Below, one piece after another: positions 22,101 through 40,258 of a stretch of DNA of 64,000 nt. The position numbers were made by a program, and so were the translations under genes. The stretch is taken from contig JAVKOQ010000090.1 of the NCBI GenBank assembly GCA_031835245.1, positions 2,501 to 66,500 on the forward strand, written 5' to 3'. Positions within the stretch are counted from its first letter, which is position 1, and the number at the start of each line of letters is the position of its first letter. The notes under the pieces are model-generated. The model did no database searches and was not told the origin of the DNA. It saw only the letters and a program-made list of their open reading frames with translations. The DNA comes from Balamuthia mandrillaris (Eukaryota; Discosea; Longamoebia; Balamuthiidae).

Positions 22101-23662
22101 GCAAGAACTCAAGGACATCAAACTTCAGTACTTTGTCTACGCCAAACTCAAGTTTTATCTCAACAACTCCTTTGACGATACGGTGCTACAAACGTTCCTC
22201 GCTTGTAATATACTATCTCTTCAAGCGGCCGCACAGAATGGCGATCCTAAGCTTTCCCCTCTTTCAACTTTTGATGGTGATGAAGAAGAGGAGGATAAAG
22301 AACAAACGCGAGAAGCATCACACACAACAAAAGCCTCAGAAGCAGAACGTGCTAAGAAAGCTCAACCAAAGAAAAGTGGAGTTTTTTCCTTCCTTTTCTC
22401 TTCTGGGTCGGCTCCATCATCATCATCATCATCTACTTCAGGGCTGTCTTCAACGCCAACAAAACCTCTTTTTCAACAATTGGACGAAAAAGGCGTGGCA
22501 CAAATCATAGCAGAGTACGAAAACGACAAAAGTGCAGTGGTTTGTGTTTGCAGAAGCTTCGCTTTCGTTGATGACATCGTCTTGTGTCGACTCTGTCACC
22601 GCAAACAACGAGTCGTGCAACGCTTCATCAAAGAACAGCTGATAAGACTGCAACGTTCTGCTTTCTTCTCTCAAATGACGACTTTGCAACAAGAAACGAA
22701 CAATGAGTTTGTGAGTAGATCGAAAGAAGAGGAAGCGGGTAGAAGAGGAAAAACACCAACCAAACGCAAAGCGGCTGTGAAGAAAGCAGAGGGTGCAGAG
22801 ATAACGGATAAAAAGCTCGCAACGGTAACGGAAGAACGAGGAGGATGTTGCTCTCCCGAGGAAGCGGAAATGGCGGCAAATACCCTTACCAGGATTATCT
22901 TTGCTCGTCTCTATCCTTGGTATGTCTTTATTATATTTCTACTATTAAATGAGAGAGAGAGAGAGAGAGGAGATAGCAGATAATCATAGATTGACTACTT
23001 CTATTTTTATGTGCAGGCTTTGTCCATACACAAGAGATGACCAGGATTTAGAGGCTCTGTTTGAAAAAGCAGGTCAAGTCGATGACTCGTTGTTTCAGAT
23101 CCACCCCAAGTTTATGATCTTCGCTCCCTTCCAGTTAGCCCAACAAGGTTCATTCTTCTTGGCCTTTTGTTTTTTTGTTTTTTTTTTTGTCAAGGCTGAT
23201 GTTGGAGCAGCAATGCATGAGTTTGCACGGGCTCGCAGTCCTCGAGACAAGTATATGGCCATCGTTGCAGCTATGAAGCTTGTAAATAGTAAGTTATCAC
23301 TCCTGAAACAATCATTTTTGATCATCCTTTTTTTACCAACTATCCTTGAAAAGGTTATGTTCATCTTGTGACTGGAGAAGTTGCTCCAGAGGACAAGTAT
23401 CCCATCATTCTCTACGTGTTATACCATTGGTATCAAAGTTTTCCTGCTAACGAGCGGCCTCGGATTTTTGGCTACACTCAGTACTCTCTCCTCTCTCTCT
23501 CTCTCTCTCTCATAATCTCACCATACATTGCCGTTTGATAGATACATCAACTTGTACGCGGAGCTTACCCCTCTCGAACGGGATCAAATCATGAGTTTCT
23601 TCATGATGAGTAGATGTCTACTGGATGTACTCTCTCAACACATCGAAGAGACTCAATTGTGA
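19193..23662 (+). CDS. GAPVD1: GAPVD1/RME-6-like RasGAP-VPS9 protein
   Basis: This is a multi-exon gene whose domain order matches GAPVD1 (RME-6, GAPex-5), a protein that inactivates Ras-like GTPases and activates Rab5 at early endosomes. After a helical N-terminus come RasGAP blocks: LSSAIVCSLYRNLFSPYDNE, FFDPLLDTYLR, LKDYHMLLLSEKVVLEEDSL, SVPYGIRWL, FGLIFQKWLFTGLLRPERVG and NLCYFLMGQVATCAQRSQTD. The middle is charged and low-complexity (22260-22480). The C-terminus is VPS9-like: LCPYTRDDQDLEALF, ARSPRDKYMAIVAAMKLVNS, APEDKYPIILYVLYHW and GYTQYINLYAELTPLERDQI. It ends at TGA 23660-23662. One intron (20030-20264) is a long TTC/TTG-rich tract. Catalytic activity of either domain is inferred. 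Confidence 0.82.
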
Positions 23663-23955
23663 ATTTGGTAAACCAGATCTATTTATCCTTTATTCGAAAT
23701 TACTATGACATCACTATGGTCACCATTAGGAAATATTTTGTGTCCGTTCTCACAAACAATATTGTTGCGGGAGGCTTCACTTTGAAGAAGCTCTTATTCG
23801 TTATTTGAGAACTGCTGCTCTTCTTCGTCTTTCTTGGTACGGAGAGAAGAGAGGGAGTTGGGAACGAGTTTTGTAGGTAGTTTTTTTTTTCAGTTGTTTG
23901 GTGGTTTTTTCTGTTTGTACGTTCGGTTTTGTATCTTGCTTTGCCTCGCTCTTCG

Positions 23956-29170
<5,215 letters not shown>

Positions 29171-29753
29171 TATGTCCTGTCCTATTATTCCCTTGAGTTT
29201 TTTGTTTGTTGTTTGTTGTTTCTTTTTTTTAAAAAAAAAAACTCACGCAAGGGCTTTCGACACAAGGGAGAAGAGACACAAAGAAAAAAATGCGCCGCAC
29301 AAGACCGAGACAGAGAGAGAGACAGAGAAAGAGAGAGAGAGAAAGAGAAAGAGGAGGAGAGAGAAGAAGAGAGAGAGGAGAAGAGAGCCGAAGATCATAA
29401 CGTTGACCTATTTTAGGCCAATGATCGGCGATCGGCCCATCTTGATGGACAAAAAGGTATTTCGAAGAATTGTGGTGTGTGGTGTGTGGCGGGGAGTTTT
29501 TTCTTCTTTTCTTCTGTCTTTTCCTTCTTTATTTTGCACGCCGGCCGAACCAAACAACAACTACTCCACCGAACGCCTAAGCCAGTGAGGAGGAGGTTCG
29601 CCATCCCTTGCGCGCGTGTTTTTTCTCCTTCTAGCCCACGAATCACTTGATTAATTGTATCTTCTTCTTTTTGGTTTTTGAAAAATCAATAAGAGCAGCG
29701 AGCGATTTATTTCAAAACCGCACACACACATACACACACAAAAATAGGGCGCT
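29171..29753. other. Intergenic region with GA-rich tract
   Basis: This spacer between the ArfGAP and ATAD3 genes contains a GA-rich purine tract at about 29306-29395, a CT-rich stretch around 29500-29540 and a CA-type run just before the ATAD3 start. No coding frame resembles a protein. It probably holds the terminator of the first gene and the promoter and leader of the second. Confidence 0.65.
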
Positions 29754-32034
29754 ATGTTGCGTAAGATCTTTCCCGATTCAACTGGCAGTGAGGCTAGCAA
29801 CAATCCTTCTCCTGCCCCTCAGCAACAACCACCCCCCTCATCTACCACTAGCGCGGGAGCCTCATCTACCACACCTGCCGCTACGCCAACGCCTTCCTTT
29901 ACTCCGAGAAAGAGTGAGCGCAGCAAAGATGCATTGCCCTACGACCGCGTTCGAGGTGCCGTCGAAAATGAGAAGGAGCTCATGCGGATGATGGTGGAGC
30001 TCGGTGAGGAGAAGTTCAACCATCTTATGCACGTCAGCGAGGAGTACCTCAAAACCATGAAGGAAAGCCAGGTGCTCCAGAAGGAGATTGCTGCCAGCGC
30101 TGAGCGAAGGGCTCACGCGGAGCAGCAAGCCAAAGCTGAGGAAGAGATCACTAAGCGTGAACGACAGAGGTACTTTACACTTCACTCACTCTTGCTCTCG
30201 CTCTTTTCACTCATCTTTCTCTGTTTTTTAACAAACCAAAGGCAAGAACAACAGTTGAAGCAGATGCAGTTTAAGGCTAGAGAGGCGATGGAACTGGAAA
30301 AAATAAAGACACAGGAGGCCAAGAAGAGGATCGACTACCAAGTCCAAAAGCAAACGGAAGAGGAGGAAAAGCGCGAACGCATCCGGATAGAGACCAAGAA
30401 GGAGCTCAACCGGTTAGACGAGCAAAACCGTAAAGATAAAGAAGAGCAGGAGAAACGTAGGATGGAACGAGAAAAAGACTTGATGAAGTTTAGGCTGGAG
30501 GAGAAGACTCGCCTTCAACAACAGACAGAAAAAGACGTACGTTATCATTTACGCTCATTATCGTTCTGAAACCACATATTGATCCGTGGTTTCTTTTGTT
30601 TTTGTTTAGATGGCCGAGTTTAGGCTTTCGAACGAGCTGAAAAAACACGAAGCAACGAAAGCTGACATGCTTGCCAAAGAAGTGGAACTGAAAAAAGTGG
30701 AAATGCAAGCGGAAGTCGATAAAGAAAACATCCGATGGAACAAGATCAATGACTTCTTCACTGGAGAGCAGGGCCGTGAGCACATGTACAACATTGGTGG
30801 CTTGGCGGCCGGCACCATTGCCACTCTCTACTTTTTCAAGACAGTCACCCCGTTGGCTAAAAGGGGACTGAGGAATTATTTCTTCAAGCCTACCCTCGTC
30901 AGTCGTTCCGTCAAGTACACACCCTTGAGCAAGCTTGGCCTTCGTTCTATCGTAAGTTTTCTCTTCCCTCTCTCTCTCTCTCTCTCTCCCTGTCGCTCTC
31001 TCTCTCCTATTTGCTCTTCTCTTTATACTAGCTGGTTATTTAGTATTTTGTTTGTTTTTCAATACACAGACGAGTTTGGTCAAGAAAGAACAGCCGCGGC
31101 CTGAAGTTGTTATGCAGCCCCGCTTGCAACAACGTCTGAATGAGGTGATAGAGGGCACCCGCAACACAGCTCAGCGAGGAGGTCTCTTTGGTCACATGCT
31201 GCTGTATGGACGTCCAGGCACTGGCAAAACTCTCTTTGCTGAGAAGCTGGCGTTCGATTCACGGATGGACTTTGCCGTGATGAGCGGTCCTTCCTTTGAC
31301 CAGTTCTCCTCCAAAGATGCCATCATCGAAATCAAGAACCTTTTCCGCTGGGCCAACAACAGTCGACGAGTACCTATCTTCGCTCTTTCCCCCTCTCCCC
31401 TTTCTCCCTTCCTTTCTTTATTGACGTTTTTTTTTTGTTTGAACAAAAGGGATTGTTATTGTTTGTGGATGAAGCAGACTCTTTCTTGGAGGACCGTCGC
31501 ACGCTGCGTAGGGACAGAGTAACGGTGCTAAACGAATGGCTCAACCAAACGGGCACGGAGAGCCGCAAGTTCATGTGTGTATACGAGACTAACCGGCCAC
31601 ACGTGCTGGACCCTGCAATCCAATCCCGTATCACCCGAAGCATCGAGATAACTCCGCCCACCAAAGCAGAGCTGCTGCGCATGCTGGAGCAGTACATCCA
31701 TCTGTACGTGTTGCGGGAGTTGGACTTTAGCAAGCACCCCAAGTATCACCTCCTCCACAAGAAAGGGCACGTTTCCAGCGAGGAGCTGGCCGAGTTGGAA
31801 TTGGAGCTGCCGCAGATAGCGGAGAAGTTGGAAGGGGCGGGCTTTGTGGGCCGTGATGTCAGCAACTTGACCATCGCCTTGGCGCAGGCCATCTACGCCG
31901 AGCCCAAGTTTGAGCTCACCAAGGGCCTGTTGGATAGGGTTGTGGAGGAGCAGATCGTGAAGAAGGAGCAGGAGAACAAGTACTTGGAGAAGACACCAAA
32001 GCAACAGTCGGCGAAGCTGGCTTGGACCGCTTAA
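29754..32034 (+). CDS. ATAD3: ATAD3-like mitochondrial AAA+ ATPase
   Basis: Exons 29754-30169, 30242-30536, 30610-30951, 31070-31369 and 31450-32034 give 645 residues, close to the ATAD3 norm of about 600. The order matches the family: a Pro-rich N-terminus, a long charged coiled coil (about residues 60-310), a membrane segment in HMYNIGGLAAGTIATLYFFK, then the AAA+ module with Walker A GRPGTGKT, Walker B LLLFVDEAD, RNRVTVLNEWL-like RRDRVTVLNEWLNQTGTE and sensor/arginine region VLDPAIQSRITRSI. ATAD3 spans the inner mitochondrial membrane at contact sites and supports nucleoid and lipid organisation. All introns are GT-AG and keep frame. Confidence 0.95.
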
Positions 32035-32198
32035 CGTTTCTTGGTTTATTTATTATTTTTTGAGCTATTATCCAATCAAAAATCAAAAACAAATGCGGAA
32101 ACTTGGCAAGGCGGCGCAAAGATCATAAGATCTAAGGACAACGAAAAAAGAGGAGAGGGAGGGAGGGAGAGAGAGAGAGAGAGCGTGAGTGAAAAGAA

Positions 32199-35100
32199 AT
32201 GCGGGGAGAGCGCGACGATGAAACCGCGGTTACGGATATCGTGGCGGGGCAAACTAAAACCCTACAAAACGTTCCGCAACAACAAAACCACTTTACGGTT
32301 TGATGTGTTTTCGTTTTGTTTGAAAACAAACTTTGCTTCATGTCTGAACTGGTGATGATGAATCGGTTTCTTTGTTCGAAAAAAAATAGGTGAGAGCAGT
32401 GACAGTTGGTCTGTTGGTGGGAGGCTTGATGTGTTTCAGCAACATGTACTTTGGTTTACAAACGGGTTGGGTTACGATGGGCTCTCTTCAGTCCACCCTC
32501 ATTGGCTTTGCCATCTTCAAGCTGCTCTCTCGGTTTCTACCTTCCTTTCGGTATTTCTTTCTTCCTTTTTATGCTTGGGGGTTTTGTCTTTTCTTTTGAA
32601 CGAACCAAAAAAAAAGCGACTTCGGACCGATTGAGAATGTGATTCTTCAGACAACGGCTGTTGCGACGGCGACGATGCCCCTCGCTGGAGGCTTTGTTGG
32701 CATCATCCCTGCCCTCACTTTGTGGTACAAAGAAGAAGGCAAGGAGGACGTTGCGTCGTTGCATTGGACTTCCCTCCTGGTGTGGACGATGAGCATCGCG
32801 TTCTTCGGTGTTTTCTTTGCTGTTCCGCTCCGTACTCAAACCATCCTTCGAGAGAAACTTAAGTTCGTTCCCCACTTCTGCTTCTGCCCTCTGTCTTATC
32901 TTTTCCTTGTCACTCATTTCCTTCTTTAAAGATTTCCATCAGGAACAGCGACAGCACAAATGATAAAAGTGCTGCACAAACAACCGGACTACAGTGACCC
33001 TTCCTTCGCAACGCTCAATCCATTTTTTGAACGAGACCAAAGCTATCTCCACCATGGCCAAGTCATCGAGCTTGATGAGTTTTCGTCCTCTTCCTCTTCT
33101 CCCTCCTCTTCTTCCACTCCCTCTCCTTCCTCTTCATTTTCCTTTCGTGGGCCAAAAGATATGAAAGACGAACTTACTCTTTATGATGACGATGAAGACG
33201 AACCACAACTAACAGAAGAATCAACTATTTCTCGCCAGCGACTTAAACACGAAGAAGAAGGAGAAGATATGATGGTCCCAATGAGCATTGGTAGCGACCA
33301 CCATGGATCCCAGCAACAAGAATGGAGCAAAACATGGAAAATATTCGGAGTTGCTTTCTTTCTTTCCAGCAGTTATATATTCCTGGCTTACTTCTTTCCA
33401 TTTCTCGCAAATGTACCTATATTTTCGTGGTTGGGCTTCTCAGCTGCGACCGAATTTTACTGGACTATAACTCCTTCCCTTAGCTACGTTGGACAGGGAA
33501 TGATCATGGGCACACGGTACATTATATACTCTATTCTTCACTACGTGTTTGTTTATTATTCCGCTTCTCTGCTGACCGTAGCTTCTCGATGTCCTTGTTT
33601 CTTTTGCAAATTTATTTTGTCTATTCTGCAAGAACGGGTTTGTCGATGTTAGCTGGTGCATTGTTTGGATGGGCGTTTCTAGCGCCGCTGGCTAAATACC
33701 AGGGCTGGGCTCCCGGCAAGGTCAGCGATTGGGAGAACGGGGCTAAAGGGTACATAGTTTGTCATAACCTTTCCAAATTTTCCGTATCTAATTTCTTCTG
33801 TCTCTGCTCTGTTATGTTTTGTTACCTCTCTCACATTTCAGATGGATTCTTTGGGTTTCTTTATCGATAATGCTTTCAGAAGCACTTGTATCGCTATCAG
33901 CATTACTGCTGCGGTACGCCTTGAAACTCTATCTACAGTCCAACTATCGCCGCGGTACATTGCCCCAGTGCAATTGGACCTCATTCGTTTTATCTTACAC
34001 CTCTCTCTCTCTTTCTCTCAATAGCAAACAAACACAATCCATCTAAACAAGAGGAAGACGAAGATCCAGCGCCACCTAACCAGCAAGTGCCTCGCAGCTG
34101 GTGGCTAACAGGTCTCGTTTTGTCCTCTCTTCTTTGTTGGGCTGTGGTTACCCCTCTCTTCTCGCTGCCAATCTACGAACCTATTCTCGCCGTCATCATT
34201 GCACTGCTAGTATCTGTGTTGGCAGTGCGAGCCCTTGGGGAGACGGATTTGAACCCTGTCAGCGGCGTTGGAAAACTGTCTCAAGTCATCTTTGCGGGCA
34301 TTGCTCCTGGCCACATTGTCTCCAATCTTATTGCTGGGGCCATTGCCGAAGGTTCCTTATTTTCTTCATTTGTTCTCTCCTTTTTGCCTCCTTAGTGGTT
34401 GCTTATCTTAAAAACATAAACTTGCAGCCGGAGCACAACAGGCAGGAGATATGATGCAAGACCTTAAAACGGGACACCTGCTAAGAGCCTCGCCCAGAGC
34501 CCAATTTTTCGGTCAGCTGATAGGAACATTTTTCTCTGCATTTTTTGCTGTTGGGGCTTATCTTCTCTATACGAGTGCTTACGAAGTACCTGGGCCTCAA
34601 TTTCCCGTTCCGACTGCTAAAGTAACACTTCCACCATAATTCTTGTTATGTTTCTGTACTTCGTCGATTGTTTGTTTGCTAGAATGGGCTTGTCTGATTT
34701 TTGCTTTATAGATATGGCTGGACATGGCGAAAGCTGTTTCGGGAGAGCATATAACCCTTCATGGCGTAATCTGGTGCTGCGCTGGCATGTCCGTTATTGC
34801 AGGTACCCAACCCATTTCTCATTTCTCTCTTTCTCTCTCCAAGTTGTCTAATTTACACAAACAAAAAGGAATGTTGCCGATTCTTGCGATTGTACTGCGA
34901 CGAGAGCATGCACAGTACCTGCCCTCTGGCATAGCTTTTGCCGTGGCCATGTACGTGACACCCAACTGGACGATGCCAAGAGTGGTTGGAGCCATCCTGC
35001 ATTACTGTTGGGCGCGCTACAGGCCACGGTCGCATGAAAAGTACATGATCGTAGTGGCGTCTGGACTGGTCTTGGGCGAGGGCGTTTGTTCCATCTTGGT

Positions 35101-35348
35101 TGCTTTGCTTAAGACAGCTGGTGTGAGTCCTCTTTCTTGTTTGGGCTGTGCTCCTGGCCTCTGTTCTTGTTGAGCATTAAACTGGACGTCAAATTGCCAC
35201 CCCTTTTATCCAAACAAACAAGGCCAAACCCTCCGCATCGCACAACACCTTCCACGGAAGAAAAGGCAAGCAAGGAATATACCAGATCAATTTGTCCGCA
35301 CTAATTACTCCGATGATCAAGATCAATTTTACGTATGTAGACACTTGA
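32199..35348 (+). CDS. Oligopeptide transporter (OPT) family protein
   Basis: This polytopic membrane protein of the OPT superfamily moves peptides or metal chelates across membranes. The start is placed at ATG 32199 (MRGERDDETAVTDI). Exon 1 joins exon 2 to give NHFTVRAVTVGLLVGGLMCF, SNMYFGLQTGWVTMGSLQST, an OPT hallmark. Further blocks are ENVILQTTAVATATMPLAGG, VPLRTQTILREKLKFPSGTA, GLSMLAGALFGWAFLAPLAK, ARALGETDLNP-type VRALGETDLNPVSGVGKLSQ, DMMQDLKTGHLLRASPRAQF and GEHITLHGVIWCCAGMSVIA. An acidic, Ser-rich cytosolic loop lies at 33060-33320. About ten exons are seen, and the proposed end is TGA 35346-35348. The 5' leader holds a GA-rich tract. The substrate is not deducible; the gene is eukaryotic in structure. 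Confidence 0.88.
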
Positions 35349-35465
35349 GGAGTTACGCACTAGTTTTTTGTTTGGAACAAAAAAGAAAGAGAGGAGAAGC
35401 TTCAGGCTCTCTACCCAAGATTGCAATACATTCCTCTTGCGCCTCTGGGCCAAACCTTTTAAGCA

Positions 35466-36798
35466 ATGTTGAGACGGGTTTCTATCTTGCAGTCTGCCTC
35501 TTCGGCGTCGCCCAAGTTGTTCGCAGGTCGCCTTACATCAGCGACGATGAGGCCGGCCGCTTGGATGCCTGCCCGCAGTCTATTCAGTGCGTTTTTTGTG
35601 CTTTGCGTGGCCGTTATTGTCTTTCTCGTCGTATATTCCACTCTAAACCTCTATTTCCTTTTTTTTTTGTTTCACGAACAGAGTTGAACGAGAACAGAGA
35701 AGCGCCAAAAGATGGAGGTAACATTTTCTTTTCGCACAGCTTGCTTTTTCTGTGATGTTCCTCTTTGCTCACTTGTTTCTTGTTTTTAATATTTGTAGTG
35801 GTGGAGTTTCAAATCTATCGTTGGTCCGCTGACGAGAAAGAAAAGCCCTACGTTCAAGAATACAAAGTGAACATCAACGACTGTGCACCGATGGTTCTCG
35901 ACGCACTGTTCAAAATTAAGAACGAGCAGGATCCTACTCTTACCTTCCGCAGGTAGTACTTCTCTTCTCTTCACTTTCTCCCCCTTACATGCTCTTCTAT
36001 TCTGGTCTCGCTCCTTACTCTTCTCTCTTTCAATTTCTCTCTCTCCTCTCTCCTTCTCTCTCGCTCTCTCCTTCCCTCTTCTTCCTCTCTCTCCCTTCTC
36101 TCCTCTCACCATTTCACGCTCTCTCGCTCTCTCGCTCTCCATGATCATTCCGCATTTGGTTTCATACTGATTTGTTTCCGATGTGAAGATCCTGCCGTGA
36201 GGGCATTTGTGGCAGCTGTGCTATGAACATTGATGGCTCCAACACCTTGGCCTGCCTGAAGCCCATCCGCGAGTCCATCGTGGACGGTAAGGTCAAGATC
36301 TTCCCCCTGCCTCACCTCAACGTCATCAAGGATCTCGTGCCAGACCTCTCCAACTTTTTCGAGCAACATAAGTCCATCCAGCCCTGGCTGCAAAGGAAGG
36401 ACGAGGACACCGTCAAGAACAGCAGCAAGGAACTCTACCAGTCCCGTGACGACCGCAAGAAGCTGGATGGCCTCTACGAGTGCATCCTCTGCGCCTGCTG
36501 CTCTACCAGCTGTCCCAGCTACTGGTGGAACGGCGACGAGAAGTACCTGGGTCCTGCCGTGCTGCTGCAGGCCTACCGTTGGATTGCTGACTCTAGGGAT
36601 CAGGCCAAGACAGAGCGCATACGGGCCTTGGCCGAGCAAGAGCTCAAGGTCTATGCCTGCCATACCATCATGAACTGTACCAAGGCCTGTCCTAAGCACT
36701 TGAATCCCGCCTTGGCCATCGCCAAGATCAAGAAGATGAGCTTGGAACAGCACCAGCAACAAATGAAACAGGCCCTTGACGCTTCTGCCTCTGCTTGA
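35466..36798 (+). CDS. SDHB: Succinate dehydrogenase iron-sulfur subunit
   Basis: This is the complex II electron-transfer subunit in the mitochondrial inner membrane. Exon 1 (ATG 35466) is an Arg/Ser/Ala-rich presequence ([20 protein letters not shown]). A short exon (about 35683-35718) leads to [20 protein letters not shown]. The 2Fe-2S ligands are in [15 protein letters not shown] and the following TLAC. The 4Fe-4S and 3Fe-4S ligands are in [17 protein letters not shown] and [18 protein letters not shown]. The length is about 285 residues, normal for SDHB. The intron at 35956-36187 is a long CT-rich tract. Confidence 0.97.
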
Positions 36799-36928
36799 AC
36801 TCTCCCCTTAATGAATTTTTCTTGTTTTTGTTACTGTTATTTTTTTTGCCACCTTTTTTTGTCCCTGTTCCTCAATCGTCCCCACCATTCTCTTCCTCAT
36901 CCAATCTTCTCCCTCTCCCCTCCTCTCT

Positions 36929-36965
<37 letters not shown>

Positions 36966-37337
36966 CTCTCTCTTGCTCTTTGGTTATCTATGAGCCTATT
37001 ACTCTAAATATCAACCGCGGATGAACCTAATAGACGAGGCGACCAATTAAGAAACGACCACCAAAAGGGCCAAAAAGGCATTCGCCACGAAAACCATGGA
37101 GAGTTTCTGTGTAGAAGGACTGTAGTGCCCTCATGGTGGCTGCCTGTCTGCTCTCTCCTCCCTGCGGCTCTGCTCGCGCTGCGGCGTTGTTTTGTGGGGG
37201 CGTGCCCCCCACTTGGTGATTGCAAAAGGAGTGGGGGGGAGAGGGAAGAAAAAACAAACAAGCAGACCGTTAGGAAAGGATCATGCAGTGAGAAAGGGTA
37301 GAGGGGGAGTGGCAAAAGACTTGGTCGTGTGGTGGTG
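36799..37337. other. Intergenic region with CT tract and a small minus-strand frame
   Basis: The spacer downstream of SDHB carries a CT-rich tract (36898-36975). On the minus strand a 35-codon frame (37027-37134) begins MRALQSFYTETLHGFRGE and ends GGRFLIGRLVY. Its ATG sits in a strong GCCACC context. It resembles no family I know, and I do not call it a gene. The rest shows no coding signal. Confidence 0.55.
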
Positions 37338-40118
37338 ATGGCGTTTGATGAGCGGAGGAAAACATCAACAATAACAACGAAAAGGAGCCTTCGACACAAT
37401 GAGCAGATGCGGAGTAGCAGAAACGTAGAAAGAGAACCCAAAATCTCAACCTTTCGAACAACAAACTATGGAGACAATGATCACAGATTCGACAACCACA
37501 ACTACAAGAACAACAACAACAAAAGACGGTGGCGCCTCAAGTTTGACAAGAACACTCTTCTTTCTCTTTGGTGTGTCACCCTATGCTTCTTCTTCTTTAT
37601 GAATATCAGTGCAGCAGCTACCATCCGATGGAAACAACCCAAGAGCGGCCTTTGGCATGATGCCAAAAACTGGCTGCCCCCAAGGGTGCCCAACATGGAT
37701 GACGACGTGTTCATCACGGTGGAGGGACCTCCTTACGAAGTAGCTCTTGAGGCATTCCCCTCTGTTACTTCTGCGTCGACCTTTAGTTCTTTCGCAATGA
37801 TGGCAAAGAGCCCCAAGAATCAGAGCATCAGCAACGGCAGCAGTAGGCTTGTGACCATAAGAAGCTTGACATTGGGCGGCGCGCAGTCCTCTCGGCAGAA
37901 GATTGACGACTTTGAACTTCCATATGGGTTCGTCTTTGTGTTGTTTATGTTTGTTTTTGACTGGACCTCACTCCAAAGTAACCAAAAAGATGGAAAGATC
38001 CGGAGCTAGCGCAACGAACGCATCAACTTAGAGTTAGCTCTTTCACGGTCTTGAACGTGCGCACTTTTATACGGATGGAGCGAAAGGGCCTATTAAACCT
38101 GCGACCGTTATGGTCAGAAGGAGCAGTGGCAGAATTGGAAGAAGCTGTTGAAGCCGCCACTTCAGCTGGCAGGGGTGTAAAACAAGGAGGTGGAAAACCG
38201 ACAATAACAAACCATCCGGGTTTGGTGGCCAGCGAACGACCCAAAGTCTTGTTTGGAAGCAGATTTGTGAACTCTGGGGGCGCTGTGGTTGGCAACGGGG
38301 ACATTGAAGGTCCTTCATTCTTAAATGGAGGATTGGTTTCCTCATCTTGGTACGTCCAAAGAAATGATAGAAGCGCAAAGAGAAAGAAAGAGAGAGAGAG
38401 AGAGAGGAGAGAAGCATAATGTTGGATTCATTCTGACTCAATTTGGTCGTAGGTGGCTGGAGCCATGGGGCGCTGAACCGGACATCGGTGAACTTAACAT
38501 TGAAAGCAACTATGCACAATATCCGTTTGGCCTGGCTAGCATAGATGTTGTGGTTGATGAGCAGCATCGGAAACAACATGGCCAGGTGCGTGTTCTATCT
38601 CTGAGTGTATCTTTCTTCAATCCTTTTCACCTTATTCTTTTTTCAAAAAAATCATACAGATTAATATTATCGGTCAGGACATTGTACTCAATGGAAGCCT
38701 GAAAGTTAACGTGTGGGGACCTTACGGTTTGGAGGGATTGATGCCCGATTGGATTCAGGTTCTCACTTTCACCAGCAAGGCGGCTATCAGTGATAGTTTC
38801 AACTTGAAAGTTTTGGAACAGGGCGATACCCAAGCGCCCTCTATTCTGTGCGACCGTTGTGAGTCGTATCGACAGGAACAATGTTACAGTGGTATATCTC
38901 CCTTTTCTTTTTTCTTTTTGTGTTTTTCTTGCTAACGTCTATGCTATAGCTGATTGTTATAAAGACTACTATCAGCTCAATGCTTATTCCTGCGATCCGC
39001 TGTGTTCGTCCACTGAGGCACCAGTTGAGGAAGGAGATGAAGGTGCGGGATTTGCATACGATGATGTCGTAGTCGGTCCCGAGGGAGAAGGTCTGCGTGT
39101 GGAGCATTGTACCCAGACCTTTGGTATTGGAATTTTGATAGGCGTCGAGCAGGAAGGTGGCTGTGACGAATGTCCCAGCGGGTATATTCTTTTCTAGTTG
39201 TATCTTCTTTTCGTAAAACCATATTTCTAACCTTCACTCACAGGTATTATAGAGTAGATGGAGTATGTACAGCATGGTGCGACGTAAACAACTGCTATTC
39301 ACACGGCTTCTGTGTAACAGACGTGGAGGGCGTTGTGCCTTACTGTCTTTGCGACGAAGGCTGGAAGGGCACCTCCTGCAACATTCAGGATTGTCCAGGC
39401 ACTCCCGACTGTCTCGGTCGTGGCAAATGTGTGGGCAACGATGGCCCTCCTCAATGTGTTTGTGATGAAGGGTGGAGTGGTGCTGATTGTGGTAGGTGGA
39501 CGGGTTATGGTGATCCCCCAGTTGGTACGAAAAATTATTTCCTTCCTTTCCTCCTCCTCTCCTCTCTCTCTCTCTCTCTCTCTCTTCAAGTCTAATACGC
39601 TTGTTTGCAGCATCGGGGGATTGTCCATTGGGTGTTGGAGACCTACAATGCAGCGGACGAGGGCATTGCGACACCTCCACTCAGCCTCATACTTGTGTAT
39701 GCGATCCGGGCTGGGAAGGCACTATTGACTGTTCAGGTATGTCGTCGTCCTTCTTCCTCTGCTTTCTTTTCTTCTCTGTCAGCCTCTTCCTTTCATTCTC
39801 ACCATGAAAATAACTCAAACAGGAAAATGCAAGAATAACTGTTTCTCACGTGGTACATGCGTGACTTCGACTTCTTCTGCACCTATTTGTGACTGCAATG
39901 TCGGTTGGCAAGGAAGTGATTGTTCGAAGCTGATCGGTGATGATGGCAGCAACTCTGAAACTACGGACCTCCTCGTGATCATAGGATCCACCGTTGGAGG
40001 AACTGTTGTCCTGTTGACTGTGGTCATCATCGTGGTTGGGACGCTTGTGTCGGGCAAGGTTCGTGGTTGGAAGTCCGCACGGCAGAGGGACAAAAGAAAG
40101 AACGAGATCAACTTTTGA
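37338..40118 (+). CDS. EGF/tenascin-repeat single-pass membrane protein
   Basis: This spliced gene encodes a cell-surface protein. The basic, Asn-rich N-terminus is followed by a hydrophobic segment (LLSLWCVTLCFFFFMNISAA) that should act as a signal sequence. The ectodomain opens with WHDAKNWLPPRVPNMDDDVF, a pattern resembling repeat units of large surface proteins. Cys-rich regions follow, then EGF-like repeats of tenascin type: CYSHGFCVTDVEG then CDEGWKGTSC, CLGRGKCVGNDGPPQCVCDE, CSGRGHCDTSTQPHTCVCDP and CFSRGTCVTSTSSAPICDCN. A membrane helix (LLVIIGSTVGGTVVLLTVVI) and a short basic tail (ending NEINF) close the protein. Such proteins act in adhesion or recognition. The first exon start is uncertain because the hydrophobic segment lies about 65 residues in. 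Confidence 0.8.
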
Positions 40119-40258
40119 AATGATGTAAGAAGAATTTTGTTTTTTTGTTTGTTTTTTGTTTATGTCTCAGAGGAGACTTTCATTTTGTTTATTTTCCACA
40201 GAAAGTTTAAAAAAATTAAAAGAAGAAAAGAACAAATTCTTTGCGCAAGAACGGAGAG

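Noticed and set aside
37027-37134. 35-codon minus-strand frame with a strong ATG context as a gene
   Set aside because: It is too short, with no recognised family and no splice partner that I can support; recorded only as a note.
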